Positions 7,139-14,220 are shown, counted from the stretch's first letter. The stretch: DNA of 18,726 bases from COMBO-56-21 sp038852315 (GCA_038852315.1 JAWCKF010000033.1:1-18726); one strand, 5' to 3'. The notes: generated from the sequence alone by a model not told the origin. Numbers and translations: made by a program.

Positions 7139-7147
7139 CAATATAGG
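7139..7147 (+). promoter_or_regulatory. TATA box of the metalloprotease gene (leaderless transcript predicted)
   Basis: CAATATAGG is centred about 28 bases before the ATG at 7171, so transcription should begin at or within a few bases of the start codon. A weak inverted repeat TGCCG/CGGCA (7119-7123, 7130-7134) lies just upstream. Confidence 0.5.
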
Positions 7148-7170
7148 CTCGCGTTCGATAGTCTGGTCGT

Positions 7171-7686
7171 ATGGACGCTCTGCGCCCCGCCTATGATAGA
7201 CAGCTCGAGTCGGCTAGAGACCTACCGGACGTGTTCGAACTCGTCAAGACCGTAGTCCGGAGAATCATCGGCAGGGAGAGGCCAGGCCTGATGCTCGGGC
7301 TCGCGGACCTCGGTGGCGGACCTCAGGGCCTAGTGGGCGCGTTCTACCCAGTGGCTACCAACATCATAGTGATGAACAGCCTGCCGCTCAAGAGGATAGA
7401 AGAGACCGATCCCGGGCTGTACAAACCATACGTGTTCCACATACTGCTGCACGAGTACCTCCACGCGCTCGGCATAATAGACGAGGAGGCCACGAGGAGG
7501 ATGACATACGAGGTAAGCGCGAAGGCTTTCGGGAAGGACCACCCAGTGACGATGCTTGCGGCCGACCTCTCCCGCTTCCTCCCGAAGCTCGTGTATCCAG
7601 TGTACGGGTGGCGGCCTCCGGGGGAGCCAGTGATAGAGCTGGTCAGGGGCTTCGATAGGTCGAGCACCGAAAGGTACATCGCGTGA
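7171..7686 (+). CDS. Small predicted zinc metalloprotease (HExxHxxGxxD)
   Basis: A 171-residue cytosolic protein with no signal peptide or membrane helix. Residues 90-105 read HILLHEYLHALGIIDE. H94, E95 and H98 form a zincin site, and the spacing HExxHxxGxxD makes D104 a candidate third zinc ligand, as in snapalysin-type aspartate zincins; most metzincins use a histidine there. M112 or M128 downstream could serve as a Met-turn, but this is unverified. The ~85 residues before the site have a strand-rich part (MLGLADLGGGPQGLVGAFY, then NIIVMNSLPL), consistent with a minimal zincin fold. It converges on the aldolase gene 12 bases away. The substrate is unknown. The function is predicted from the motif only, and peptidase activity is not established. 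Confidence 0.75.
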   Translation: MDALRPAYDRQLESARDLPDVFELVKTVVRRIIGRERPGLMLGLADLGGGPQGLVGAFYPVATNIIVMNSLPLKRIEETDPGLYKPYVFHILLHEYLHALGIIDEEATRRMTYEVSAKAFGKDHPVTMLAADLSRFLPKLVYPVYGWRPPGEPVIELVRGFDRSSTERYIA

Positions 7687-7698
7687 GCGATGCAGAAG

Positions 7699-8349
7699 CT
7701 ACTTCCTCTTGGGGACCTTCTCCCAGTCCTTGAGGAACCTCTGGATCCCCTCGTCAGTCAGGTTGTGCCTCAGCATCTTCTTGAGCACATCGTAGGGGAC
7801 GGTCGCGATGTGCGCCCCAGCCAGCGCAGCCTCGGTCACATGGACGGGGTGCCGGATGCTCGCGGCTATGACCTGGGTCTTGAAGCCGTAGTTCTTGAAG
7901 ATGGTGACTATGTCCTTGACCAGTGCCATCCCGTCGTGGCTGATGTCGTCGAGGCGGCCCACGAACGGAGACACGTAGGTGGCCCCTGCCTTCGCGGCGA
8001 GCAGGGCCTGGTTGGGAGAGAACACGAGCGTCACGTTCGTCTTCACGCCCTCCTTGGAGAGTATCCTGACAGCCTTCAGGCCCTCGTCCGTCATGGGTAT
8101 CTTCACGACGATGTTCCTGTGCATCTTGGAGAGTTCGCGCGCCTCCCTGACCATCCCCTCGTGGTCCATGGACACAGCCTCGGCGCTTATCGGGCCGTCC
8201 ACTATGCTGCATATCTCCTCGATCCTCGTCTTGAAGTCGCATCCTTCCTTGGCCACGAGTGTGGGGTTCGTCGTGACTCCGTCCAATATGCCCCAGCTGT
8301 TGATCTCGCGGATCTGCTCCAGGTTCGCGGTGTCTATGAATATCTTCAT
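7699..8349 (-). CDS. Transaldolase-like / fructose-6-phosphate aldolase family
   Basis: A 216-residue protein of the small transaldolase family (MipB/TalC/FSA). These are class I Schiff-base TIM-barrel aldolases that act on dihydroxyacetone units of sugar phosphates. The N-terminus MKIFIDTANL supplies D6, TTNPT supplies N28, and NIVVKIPMT gives the Schiff-base lysine K83, matching the positions of the E. coli FSA residues D6, N28 and K85. I chose ATG 8349 over ATG 8355 because GTGAGG lies seven bases before it and the family begins MKIF. The gene starts 9 bases after the tktB stop, so it is the last gene of a tktA-tktB-aldolase operon. Whether the enzyme is a transaldolase or an aldolase cannot be read from sequence; the pentose-phosphate context favours transaldolase-type work. 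Confidence 0.92.
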   Translation of the reverse strand: MKIFIDTANLEQIREINSWGILDGVTTNPTLVAKEGCDFKTRIEEICSIVDGPISAEAVSMDHEGMVREARELSKMHRNIVVKIPMTDEGLKAVRILSKEGVKTNVTLVFSPNQALLAAKAGATYVSPFVGRLDDISHDGMALVKDIVTIFKNYGFKTQVIAASIRHPVHVTEAALAGAHIATVPYDVLKKMLRHNLTDEGIQRFLKDWEKVPKRK

Positions 8350-8358
8350 CGCCATCCC

Positions 8359-9306
8359 TCACTTCTTGCGCCTGAGAACATCATGAGCCGCCTCAACGAT
8401 GTTGTCCGCGGTTAGGCCGTACTTCTCCATGAGCTCGTCGCACGCTCCCGACTCTCCGAACGTGTCCGGTATGCCCACGCGCTTCATGGGCACGTGGAAG
8501 TTCTCCACCAAGACCATCGCCACGGCCGAGCCCATGCCCATGATCACCGAGTGCTCCTCGGCCGTCACGACTCCTCCGGTCTCCCTCGCAGCACGGACGA
8601 TGGTCTTCTCATCGATGGGCTTGATAGTGTGCAGGTTGATGACACGCGCGTCCACGCCGTGCTTGGCCAGCTCCTCGGCGGCCTCGAGACACTTGGAGAC
8701 CATGATGCCGCACCCTATCAGGGTGATGTCCTTCCCGTCCCTGACGACAGGCGCCTGGTTCACCTCGAACTTCGTATCCATGTCAGTGACGGTGGGCACG
8801 TCCGCCCTGCCTATCCTCACATAGCACGGACCCTTCATCTTCGCGACCGTCTTAACCACCTTGTAGGTCTCAGGGGAGTCGACCGGGACTATGACCGTCA
8901 TGTTCGGCAGCACCCGCATCAGAGCGATGTCCTCTATTATCTGGTGAGATGCGCCGTCGCCTCCGACCGTTATGCCCGCGTGAGACACGACTATCTTCAC
9001 GTTCAGGTTAGGATACGCTATCGACTGCCTTATCTGGTCATAGCATCTGCCCGTCCCGAACACTGCGAAAGTAGATGCGAACACAGTCTTGCCGGACGCG
9101 GCGAGCCCGGCGGCGGTATCCATCATGTTCTGCTCCGCTATGCCGACGTTGAAAAACCGCTCGGGAAAGGCCGCCGCGAAATCCGCAGTCCTGGTGGAGC
9201 TCGAGAGGTCCGCATCCAGCACCACGATGTCGCCGCGCTCCTTCCCGAGCTCTACGAGCGCCCTCCCGTACTGCTTCCTCTGGCTCTCCATCTTCCACTG
9301 CATCAT
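8359..9306 (-). CDS. tktB: Transketolase, C-terminal subunit
   Basis: A 315-residue protein covering the pyrimidine-binding and C-terminal domains of transketolase. In archaea and some bacteria these are encoded apart from the TPP-binding half. Recognisable parts are VVLDADLSSSTRT, the cofactor-activating glutamate in FFNVGIAEQNM, VVSHAGITVGGDGASHQ with its conserved HAGI and HQ, and the C-terminal VVTAEEHSVIMGMG. With TktA it forms the heteromeric enzyme that transfers two-carbon ketol units between sugar phosphates. ATG 9306 overlaps the tktA stop codon (AATGATG), so the two genes are translationally coupled. ATG 9303 and ATG 9291 are in-frame alternatives, and 9303 has the better Shine-Dalgarno spacing. 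Confidence 0.95.
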   Translation of the reverse strand: MMQWKMESQRKQYGRALVELGKERGDIVVLDADLSSSTRTADFAAAFPERFFNVGIAEQNMMDTAAGLAASGKTVFASTFAVFGTGRCYDQIRQSIAYPNLNVKIVVSHAGITVGGDGASHQIIEDIALMRVLPNMTVIVPVDSPETYKVVKTVAKMKGPCYVRIGRADVPTVTDMDTKFEVNQAPVVRDGKDITLIGCGIMVSKCLEAAEELAKHGVDARVINLHTIKPIDEKTIVRAARETGGVVTAEEHSVIMGMGSAVAMVLVENFHVPMKRVGIPDTFGESGACDELMEKYGLTADNIVEAAHDVLRRKK

Positions 9307-10139
9307 TCCTCACCCCCGAGTTCCTTCATGGCCTGCTCGTACTCGGCCTTTGTGGGAGCCTTGCCGTGGAAGTGGAGCGAGCCTTCCATGTAGCTGACGC
9401 CCTTGCCCTTGATGGTGTGGCATATGATCATGGTAGGCTTGCCCTTGACGCCCCTTGCCTCGTTCGACGCATGGATTATCTCCTTCATGTTGTGCCCGTT
9501 TATCTCGATCACGTGCCACCCGAAGGCCTTCCATTTGTCCGCAAGCGGCTCCAGCGACATGATGTTCTCAGTAGGGCCGTCCAGCTGCAGCTTGTTCCTG
9601 TCGAGGTACGCCGTGATGTTGTCCAGCTTGTAGTGCGAGGCGAGCATAGCCGCCTCCCAGGTCTCACCGACGTCCATCTCGCCGTCCCCGCACAGAACGT
9701 ATATCCGGTAGAGCTTCCGATCGAGCTTCGCAGCCAGGGCCATGCCGTTCCCTGCGGCGAGGCCGTGTCCCAGAGAGCCCGTGGACATCTCGACACCAGG
9801 TGTCTTGCGCATGCAAGGATGTCCCTGCAGCCTGCTGCCCAGCTTCCTGAGGGTGTGTAGCTCCTCGACAGGGAAGTACCCCGCCTCAGCCAGGACCGCG
9901 TAGAGTGCCGGGGCGGCATGCCCCTTGCTGAGGACGAACCTGTCCCTGTCAGGCCAGTCCGGCCGCTTGGGGTCGTGACGCATGATGTGGAAGTAGAGGG
10001 CGACGAGGATGTCCGCGGCCGAGAGCGAGCCGCCGGGATGGCCCGAGCCAGCCTCGTAGATCATCTGGACGGTGTGCCTCCTCACCTTCTTGGCCATCGC
10101 CTCTAGCTCGCTTATGAACTCCCCGTCGTATACTTCCAA
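9303..10139 (-). CDS. tktA: Transketolase, N-terminal (TPP-binding) subunit
   Basis: A 278-residue thiamine-diphosphate-binding half of transketolase. Visible are the substrate and cofactor residues in GSGHPGGSLS, RFVLSKGHAAPALYA, STGSLGHGL, the TPP/Mg2+ motif GDGEMDVGETWEA followed about 30 residues later by the conserved N (DRNKLQLDG), and the active-site HTIKGKG. I chose the TTG at 10139: GAGGTG lies seven bases upstream, and the TATA-like TTTAATC at about 10191-10197 predicts a transcript beginning near 10167. The in-frame ATG at 10169 would sit at or before that start and has no Shine-Dalgarno. The operon continues into tktB and the aldolase. Confidence 0.94.
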   Translation of the reverse strand: MEVYDGEFISELEAMAKKVRRHTVQMIYEAGSGHPGGSLSAADILVALYFHIMRHDPKRPDWPDRDRFVLSKGHAAPALYAVLAEAGYFPVEELHTLRKLGSRLQGHPCMRKTPGVEMSTGSLGHGLAAGNGMALAAKLDRKLYRIYVLCGDGEMDVGETWEAAMLASHYKLDNITAYLDRNKLQLDGPTENIMSLEPLADKWKAFGWHVIEINGHNMKEIIHASNEARGVKGKPTMIICHTIKGKGVSYMEGSLHFHGKAPTKAEYEQAMKELGGEE

Positions 10140-10189
10140 GCAATCCCACCTCGTGGGGTCTCGGCGCATTCCGGATATCGGTCGGTCCT

Positions 10190-10200
10190 GATTAAACTAT
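10190..10200 (-). promoter_or_regulatory. Promoter of the tktA-tktB-aldolase operon
   Basis: On the minus strand ATAGTTTAATC forms a TATA box. The predicted start is about 27 bases downstream, near 10167. A 28-base leader would then carry GAGGTG before the TTG start of tktA. Confidence 0.5.
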
Positions 10201-10228
10201 TCGAGCCTGGGTCGTTGCAACAGCGCGG

Positions 10229-10855
10229 TCATGTCTCGAGAATCCGCACCCTCCGACCCTCGATCTTGAGCTTGCCCTGCGCGAACAGCTGGATCGCGCG
10301 AGGGTAGAGCTTGTGCTCCTCCTTCAGAACCCTCTCCTGAAGGGTCTCCGGAGTGTCGTCCTCGAGCACAGGCACGGCCTTCTGGAGTATGATAGGCCCG
10401 CCGTCCACCTCTTGTGTCACGAAGTGGATCGTGCAGCCTGAGACTTTGCATCCGTAGTTCAGGACCGCCTCATGCACGTGCAGCCCGTGCATCCCGGCAC
10501 CGCCGAACGACGGCAGGAGCGCCGGGTGCGTGTTCATCAGCCTGCCAGCGTACTTGTTTATGAACAGAGGTGTGAGCATCCTGAGATATCCGGCGAGACA
10601 GACGAGGTCAACCTTGTGCTGCTCCAGACACTCGATGATGTCAGCCTCATGCTGCTCGCGCGTCAGCCCCTTGTGTGGGAAGCAGAACGCATCTATTCCG
10701 TGCTTCCGCGCGCGCTCGAGAGCATATGCGTCGGGCACGTTTGTGATGACCACAACGACCTCGCCGTCAATCTCGCCTCTCTCGCAGGCGTCGATTATGG
10801 CCTGAAGGTTCGTCCCGCCTCCCGACGCCAAAACCCCAATCCTTATCCTGCGCAT
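10229..10855 (-). CDS. purN: Phosphoribosylglycinamide formyltransferase
   Basis: PurN transfers a formyl group from 10-formyltetrahydrofolate to GAR in purine synthesis. At 208 residues the length is normal. The phosphate-binding loop SGGGTN is at residues 11-16. The catalytic triad is N108 and H110 in MNTHPALLPSF, and D151 in QEVDGGPII. The gene lies between pcn and the transketolase operon on the same strand, 83 bases after the pcn stop. The start is ATG 10855, behind a weak GTGGGG. The use of a folate-dependent PurN, rather than the formate-dependent PurT or PurP-type routes, tells that formyl-folate or its pterin equivalent is available to this organism. Confidence 0.96.
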   Translation of the reverse strand: MRRIRIGVLASGGGTNLQAIIDACERGEIDGEVVVVITNVPDAYALERARKHGIDAFCFPHKGLTREQHEADIIECLEQHKVDLVCLAGYLRMLTPLFINKYAGRLMNTHPALLPSFGGAGMHGLHVHEAVLNYGCKVSGCTIHFVTQEVDGGPIILQKAVPVLEDDTPETLQERVLKEEHKLYPRAIQLFAQGKLKIEGRRVRILET

Positions 10856-10938
10856 CCAAGCCCCACTGCTCTGCTTATCAGCTCATCCAGTCGACGGAAA
10901 ATGGAGAAAGACTCCATGCATACATCCGCTAGCCAGCA

Positions 10939-11679
10939 TCAGTCACCGCTCTCTATCCTCGGAGCCAACAGATAGCGTACCTCGCCCTTGCCCCCAGCAA
11001 TCTTGAACTCGACCTTGACGGGGTAATCGTTGCCCAGATGCATGGTGACAGAGCTTCCGCCTGACACCGCCTTCAACATGTTGGCGAAGTACTCCAGCGG
11101 GAAGAGGCTCCTGACGCTCCCCGGGCTCTCGAGCTCCTCGAGGTCCTTCTTGCCCTTTCTCCACTGAACCTGGTCGAGGTCGCCTTCGCACGTCATCTCG
11201 AACGCATCCGGAGTCGCAATCAAGGCTATGTGGTCCGACACTGACTCGCTCGCCCTGATCCCCTGGACCAAATCGTCAATCTTCAGTGTGACCTTCGCGG
11301 GCAGGTTGAGGCTGGGGACTTTCGGGTCGCTCATGCCAGTGGTGTCAATCAGACTCATGCGCCTAGTGAGATCGCCTATCACTATGTTCAGCCGCCGCTT
11401 GTCCTCGTCGTGCTTGAGGTCTACGATGTCCTCTCCTCTCGCGAGTTTCAGGAACTGGTTGAGCTTGTCGATGTCCAGCCCCAGCTCAGTCTCATCGGCC
11501 TTGAACTCCTCGAATGCGCCCTTGTCCAGCTTGAGGTCCACCATGGCTATGTGTGCGGGGTCGACCGCTCTGACGGCCAAACCGTCGGCTGTGACCACGA
11601 ACTTTGCCTCGTCCACGAGGGTGGACACCACATTCATAACCTCTTTCAGGACGTCAGCCCTGGCTTTCGCCTGAAACAT
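10939..11679 (-). CDS. pcn: DNA polymerase sliding clamp (PCNA)
   Basis: A 246-residue homotrimeric sliding clamp that encircles DNA and tethers replicative polymerase, ligase, FEN1 and other PIP-box partners. The start FQAKARADVLKEVMNVVSTLVDEAKF, then ADGLAVRAVDPAHIAMVDL, is the standard PCNA first domain. LDIDKLNQFLKLARGEDIV leads to the interdomain connector, and the end VRYLLAPRIE is the usual PCNA C-terminus. The length matches archaeal PCNA. It has its own TATA/T-rich element upstream at about 11716-11726 and follows tfs by 64 bases. The co-orientation of tfs, pcn and purN may be functional linkage or accident. Confidence 0.97.
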   Translation of the reverse strand: MFQAKARADVLKEVMNVVSTLVDEAKFVVTADGLAVRAVDPAHIAMVDLKLDKGAFEEFKADETELGLDIDKLNQFLKLARGEDIVDLKHDEDKRRLNIVIGDLTRRMSLIDTTGMSDPKVPSLNLPAKVTLKIDDLVQGIRASESVSDHIALIATPDAFEMTCEGDLDQVQWRKGKKDLEELESPGSVRSLFPLEYFANMLKAVSGGSSVTMHLGNDYPVKVEFKIAGGKGEVRYLLAPRIESGD

Positions 11680-11715
11680 TAGCCCCCCTTCCGTAGCTAC
11701 CTGTAACCTGTCAGT

Positions 11716-11727
11716 GTTTAAAAAAAC
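11716..11727 (-). promoter_or_regulatory. pcn promoter / tfs terminator
   Basis: On the minus strand AGTTTTTTTAAA combines a seven-T run (a likely tfs transcript end) with a TTTAAA TATA-like box some 40 bases before the pcn ATG. One short element may therefore separate the two transcription units. Confidence 0.45.
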
Positions 11728-11743
11728 TTGCTATACGGCCAGA

Positions 11744-12055
11744 TTACGCATATTCGCGCCATGAGTGTCCGCACTTGACGCACCGAAAGATCCTCGTCTC
11801 CGGCTCGTCAGCTCCCCTGGTCTGCCTCAGGACCCAATACGCCTTGGCGTGGCCGCACGAGGGGCACTCGACGTCCGTCGTCGGAAGCGTTCCGGAGATC
11901 TCTCCGAGCACGGCGAACTCCTTGTCCGTGCTCTTGTGCCTTATGACCTGCGATTCTCTCACGTTCTTCTCAACCTCCATCCCACACTTCCTGCATACGA
12001 GCTTCTCGTCCTGTGGGAACAGCAGGCTCTTGCACTTAGGACAGAACAGTATCAT
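11744..12055 (-). CDS. tfs: Transcription factor S (TFIIS-like cleavage factor)
   Basis: TFS stimulates RNA cleavage by stalled archaeal RNA polymerase, so it rescues and proofreads elongation. From ATG 12055 the protein has 103 residues, the normal size. The N-terminal zinc ribbon (RpoM/Rpb9-like) uses C5, C8, C21 and C24. The C-terminal TFIIS-type ribbon uses C64, C67, C92 and C95. The acidic tip D83-E84 in RGADEPET is the catalytic hairpin that reaches the polymerase active site. An in-frame ATG at 12091 would add 12 residues, but a TATA box at about 12108-12116 predicts transcription from near 12085, so 12055 is preferred. Confidence 0.95.
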   Translation of the reverse strand: MILFCPKCKSLLFPQDEKLVCRKCGMEVEKNVRESQVIRHKSTDKEFAVLGEISGTLPTTDVECPSCGHAKAYWVLRQTRGADEPETRIFRCVKCGHSWREYA

Positions 12056-12105
12056 CACATCCTGCCAATCGGCTGTGAACCAACGGAGCACGCGCGAAGC
12101 GGTCG

Positions 12106-12117
12106 TGTCATAAAAAC
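12106..12117 (-). promoter_or_regulatory. TATA box of tfs
   Basis: On the minus strand CGTTTTTATGAC lies 50 to 60 bases before the ATG at 12055. A start near 12085 gives a leader of about 30 bases ending in AGGATGTG. The T-run may also end transcripts from the upstream membrane-protein gene. Confidence 0.5.
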
Positions 12118-12162
12118 GTTGCCCTGCAACCGTGCACCCAACAAGTGCCTAGTCCGCGGGGG

Positions 12163-13419
12163 TCAGATCGTGTCCCAGTTGTGCGAGGAGTGCTCCCTTT
12201 TCTGGTGGTGTACTGCCACCGTCTCGCCGTCCGATTCATCCAGCGTTTCAGCAGCGATTGCGAACGAGCGGCGTCCTGAGCTGCCCGCTCTCCACTCCCG
12301 TTCTATGATCTTGTTTGCCCGTTTTATGGACCTTGGATCCGAAGAGACTGTCAGGTACCTCTGGCTCCTCTTCGGCCTCCGCCAGGCACCGGTAGAACTC
12401 GGAGCATCGAAACTCTGGCCTTCCTCATACTGCCTGTACCTGAACCTCGGCTTCGACGACATGTTGGGCCTTCCTCGACGCTTGTGCGGCTGTCCGTTCC
12501 ACGAGTCTCTCTCCCGCCCTCGCCTGGAATAGGCGTAGGCGCCATAGTCGTCAGGATAGTCCATGGGCATCCCAGGGATGAGCGCGGGTCCGTCGAGCTC
12601 ACCGGAGTCATCTGCGTATCTGACCTCCACCGCTCCGGCCCATGGATCTCTGCGTCGGCGACCGCGCGAGTGAGCGTGTGTAGCCCCTGCGGTGACAGGC
12701 GGAACCTCATCAGGATGCCGGTGGAAAGCCGAGGATATGCCCGAGAGAATCCCCATTATGCCCGATGGTCGGGGACCAGCTTGGGCCATCTCACGGTCTG
12801 CCGAGGCACTGTCCTGAACCAGTATAGTGGTGTTGGATACGACCGAGCCTGATGCGTACTCGATCTCGCGCCTGTTCTGCTCCGCGAGCAATCCGCCGAC
12901 GTACGCGAAGGCGACCGTGAGCACATAGACGTTTATTCCGTAGGGACTCGAGCCCTCCAACATCCTCACGAAGGAACCTACGTATTCGGACGAGAAGTGG
13001 AGGTATGGCGAGATGAGCGGCACGCTTGAGCTGAGTGAGGCGGCTAGCGCAGCTGGAGCTATCGTCACACCGAAAACCTGCGAGGGGAGTGTGCCGTTCT
13101 CGAAGCCCTCGATAACTGCGTAGAGGCACACGACGGGCAGTATGGCTGCGGCGACCCCCTTCCATGGTCCGCCTGCGCGTCTCCCGCCTACGTATCCCGC
13201 GATCATCTGGCCGAACATCGGAAGCCACCACAGCACGAGGGAGAGGACGAGCACGTACTTCGAGGCACTCCAGAAGCTGTACACTACCTTTGTCGATCGG
13301 AACCTCTTGCCTTCGTGGTCGTGCTCATACGAGGCGAGCCTGTAAGGGACCAGCTCGGATTTCTTCCTGGATGTGCGCCTGGACTCCTTCGCCTCATCAT
13401 CTCTTCTGCGGAACAGCAT
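12163..13419 (-). CDS. Membrane protein with long Arg-rich cytoplasmic tail
   Basis: A 418-residue protein from ATG 13419; in-frame ATGs at 13524 and 13461 lie upstream of the predicted transcript start. The first ~45 residues are charged and basic. Four hydrophobic segments follow at about 53-77, 86-106, 117-135 and 161-178. Between the first two lies IAGYVGGRRAGGPWKG, a glycine-rich turn also common in small archaeal DUF5518-like membrane proteins. After residue 190 come ~230 hydrophilic, low-complexity residues with basic clusters (RGRRRRD, HKRRGR) and Asp/Tyr-rich patches, probably disordered. I do not recognise a known family. The tail could bind nucleic acid or act as a tether. The start is supported by GAGGG eight bases upstream and a TATA box at 13474-13484. 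Confidence 0.75.
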   Translation of the reverse strand: MLFRRRDDEAKESRRTSRKKSELVPYRLASYEHDHEGKRFRSTKVVYSFWSASKYVLVLSLVLWWLPMFGQMIAGYVGGRRAGGPWKGVAAAILPVVCLYAVIEGFENGTLPSQVFGVTIAPAALAASLSSSVPLISPYLHFSSEYVGSFVRMLEGSSPYGINVYVLTVAFAYVGGLLAEQNRREIEYASGSVVSNTTILVQDSASADREMAQAGPRPSGIMGILSGISSAFHRHPDEVPPVTAGATHAHSRGRRRRDPWAGAVEVRYADDSGELDGPALIPGMPMDYPDDYGAYAYSRRGRERDSWNGQPHKRRGRPNMSSKPRFRYRQYEEGQSFDAPSSTGAWRRPKRSQRYLTVSSDPRSIKRANKIIEREWRAGSSGRRSFAIAAETLDESDGETVAVHHQKREHSSHNWDTI

Positions 13420-13473
13420 CGGCCCATCCCTCGGTCCGACATTCGTCAGACGAAAACACATATGCGCATTCTT

Positions 13474-13484
13474 AGTATATATTT
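13474..13484 (-). promoter_or_regulatory. TATA box of the membrane-protein gene
   Basis: AAATATATACT on the minus strand places the transcript start near 13452, which makes ATG 13419 the first usable start codon. The A/T core is nearly symmetric and could also direct transcription rightward into the hairpins. Confidence 0.55.
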
Positions 13485-13525
13485 CTTGTGAGATGCTGGA
13501 CAGGACCACGAAGAAGAACCACAAC

Positions 13526-13592
13526 TGTCAGACGAGAATGCCAAAGGCATTCTCGGCAATGTGAGCCCGGTGCTCTGACACCTCGGGCTCAC
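13526..13592. other. Two-hairpin structured element (possible ncRNA or operator)
   Basis: Hairpin 1 is a perfect 10-bp stem, CGAGAATGCC (13533-13542) with GGCATTCTCG (13546-13555), and a 3-base AAA loop. Five bases later, hairpin 2 pairs GTGAGCCC with GGGCTCAC and, inside it, GGTG with CACC around a CTCTGA loop (13561-13592). In addition, TGTCAGA (13526-13532), directly 5' of hairpin 1, is the exact complement of TCTGACA (13574-13580) in the loop region of hairpin 2, which allows an alternative pseudoknot. The element lies between the two divergent promoters, upstream of both predicted starts, so it is not a simple leader of either gene. No Rfam family is recognised. Confidence 0.6.
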
Positions 13593-13668
13593 TAGCATGC
13601 AGAACGGGATCAGCGAACGCGGACGTACGCCGACCTCATTATCGCGGAAGATAACCGAAGTGGCCAAC

Positions 13669-13677
13669 TTATATATG
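13669..13677 (+). promoter_or_regulatory. TATA box of cheY-like gene
   Basis: TTATATATG is centred about 52 bases before the ATG at 13725. It predicts a start near 13700 and a leader of about 25 bases, which lacks a good Shine-Dalgarno. Confidence 0.6.
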
Positions 13678-13724
13678 TCCGCATTCTTTTTCACATACAC
13701 GAAACTCGGGTTGGGTTAGACAGG

Positions 13725-14090
13725 ATGGCCAAGGTTCTGATCGTGGAGGATGCACCGTTCATCAGGGAGATGATACGTGACATACTCGAATCGCACGACC
13801 ACGAGATTGTGGGAGAGGCGGCGAACGGTCTCGAGGCCATCGAGAAGTACAAGGCCCTAAAGCCCGACGTGGTGCTCATGGACATCCTGATGCCGGGCAT
13901 GGACGGCCTCTCGGCGATCATGAAGATCATCGAGCAGGATTCAAAGGCCAAGATCATCGTCGTGAGCGCACTTGTCAAGGAAGCGCTGAGAAAGGAAGCG
14001 ATGCGCGCGGGCGCGATCGATTTCGTGGCCAAGCCCTTCCAGGTGGAGCGGTTGCTCGAGGCCGTCAAAGCCGCTACCACGGCGGGATGA
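13725..14090 (+). CDS. Stand-alone CheY-like response regulator
   Basis: A 121-residue single receiver domain with no output domain. The acidic pocket is E8-D9, the phospho-acceptor is D53 (VVLMDILMPGMDG), the switch S81 is in VVSAL, and the conserved K103 is in VAKPF; all the residues needed for phosphorylation are there. Such proteins relay signals from histidine kinases to the archaellum (as CheY through CheF) or to other targets. No kinase, CheA, CheF, receptor or archaellum gene is in the window, so a chemotaxis role is not shown. It is transcribed divergently from the Arg-rich membrane protein. Confidence 0.93.
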   Translation: MAKVLIVEDAPFIREMIRDILESHDHEIVGEAANGLEAIEKYKALKPDVVLMDILMPGMDGLSAIMKIIEQDSKAKIIVVSALVKEALRKEAMRAGAIDFVAKPFQVERLLEAVKAATTAG

Positions 14091-14220
14091 AGCAGGCCTC
14101 CCGGAGCCATCGGATCAAGCCAGATGAGAGCGTCACCGATCCATGCGGGCTGGTGTTGTCGGCTCGCGGGCCATTGTGGTTCTGTTCGCCAAAAGCGCGC
14201 GCATTCGATGTCCTGTGATA

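Larger units (their letters stand above)
13420..13724. other. 305-bp divergent intergenic region
   Basis: From left to right it holds the membrane-protein leader, a TATA box at 13474-13484, a two-hairpin element at 13526-13592, about 75 bases without visible structure, and the cheY TATA box at 13669-13677. There is no convincing reading frame. Confidence 0.7.

Noticed and set aside
7690..8415. 241-codon plus-strand frame over the aldolase gene
   Set aside because: Antisense shadow of a well-conserved aldolase; the Val/His/Leu-rich product has no domain logic.
8494..9393. 299-codon plus-strand frame over the transketolase genes
   Set aside because: It lies opposite clear tktB/tktA coding sequence; high G+C leaves few stop codons on the opposite strand.
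10843..10917. 24-codon minus-strand frame between pcn and purN beginning MESFSIFRRLDELI
   Set aside because: It has no clear ribosome site, overlaps the purN start by a few codons and gives no recognisable product; it may be chance. Conservation in relatives would revive it.
11765..12532. 255-codon plus-strand frame over tfs and the membrane-protein tail
   Set aside because: It crosses two genes and the tfs promoter on the other strand, with no recognisable motif.
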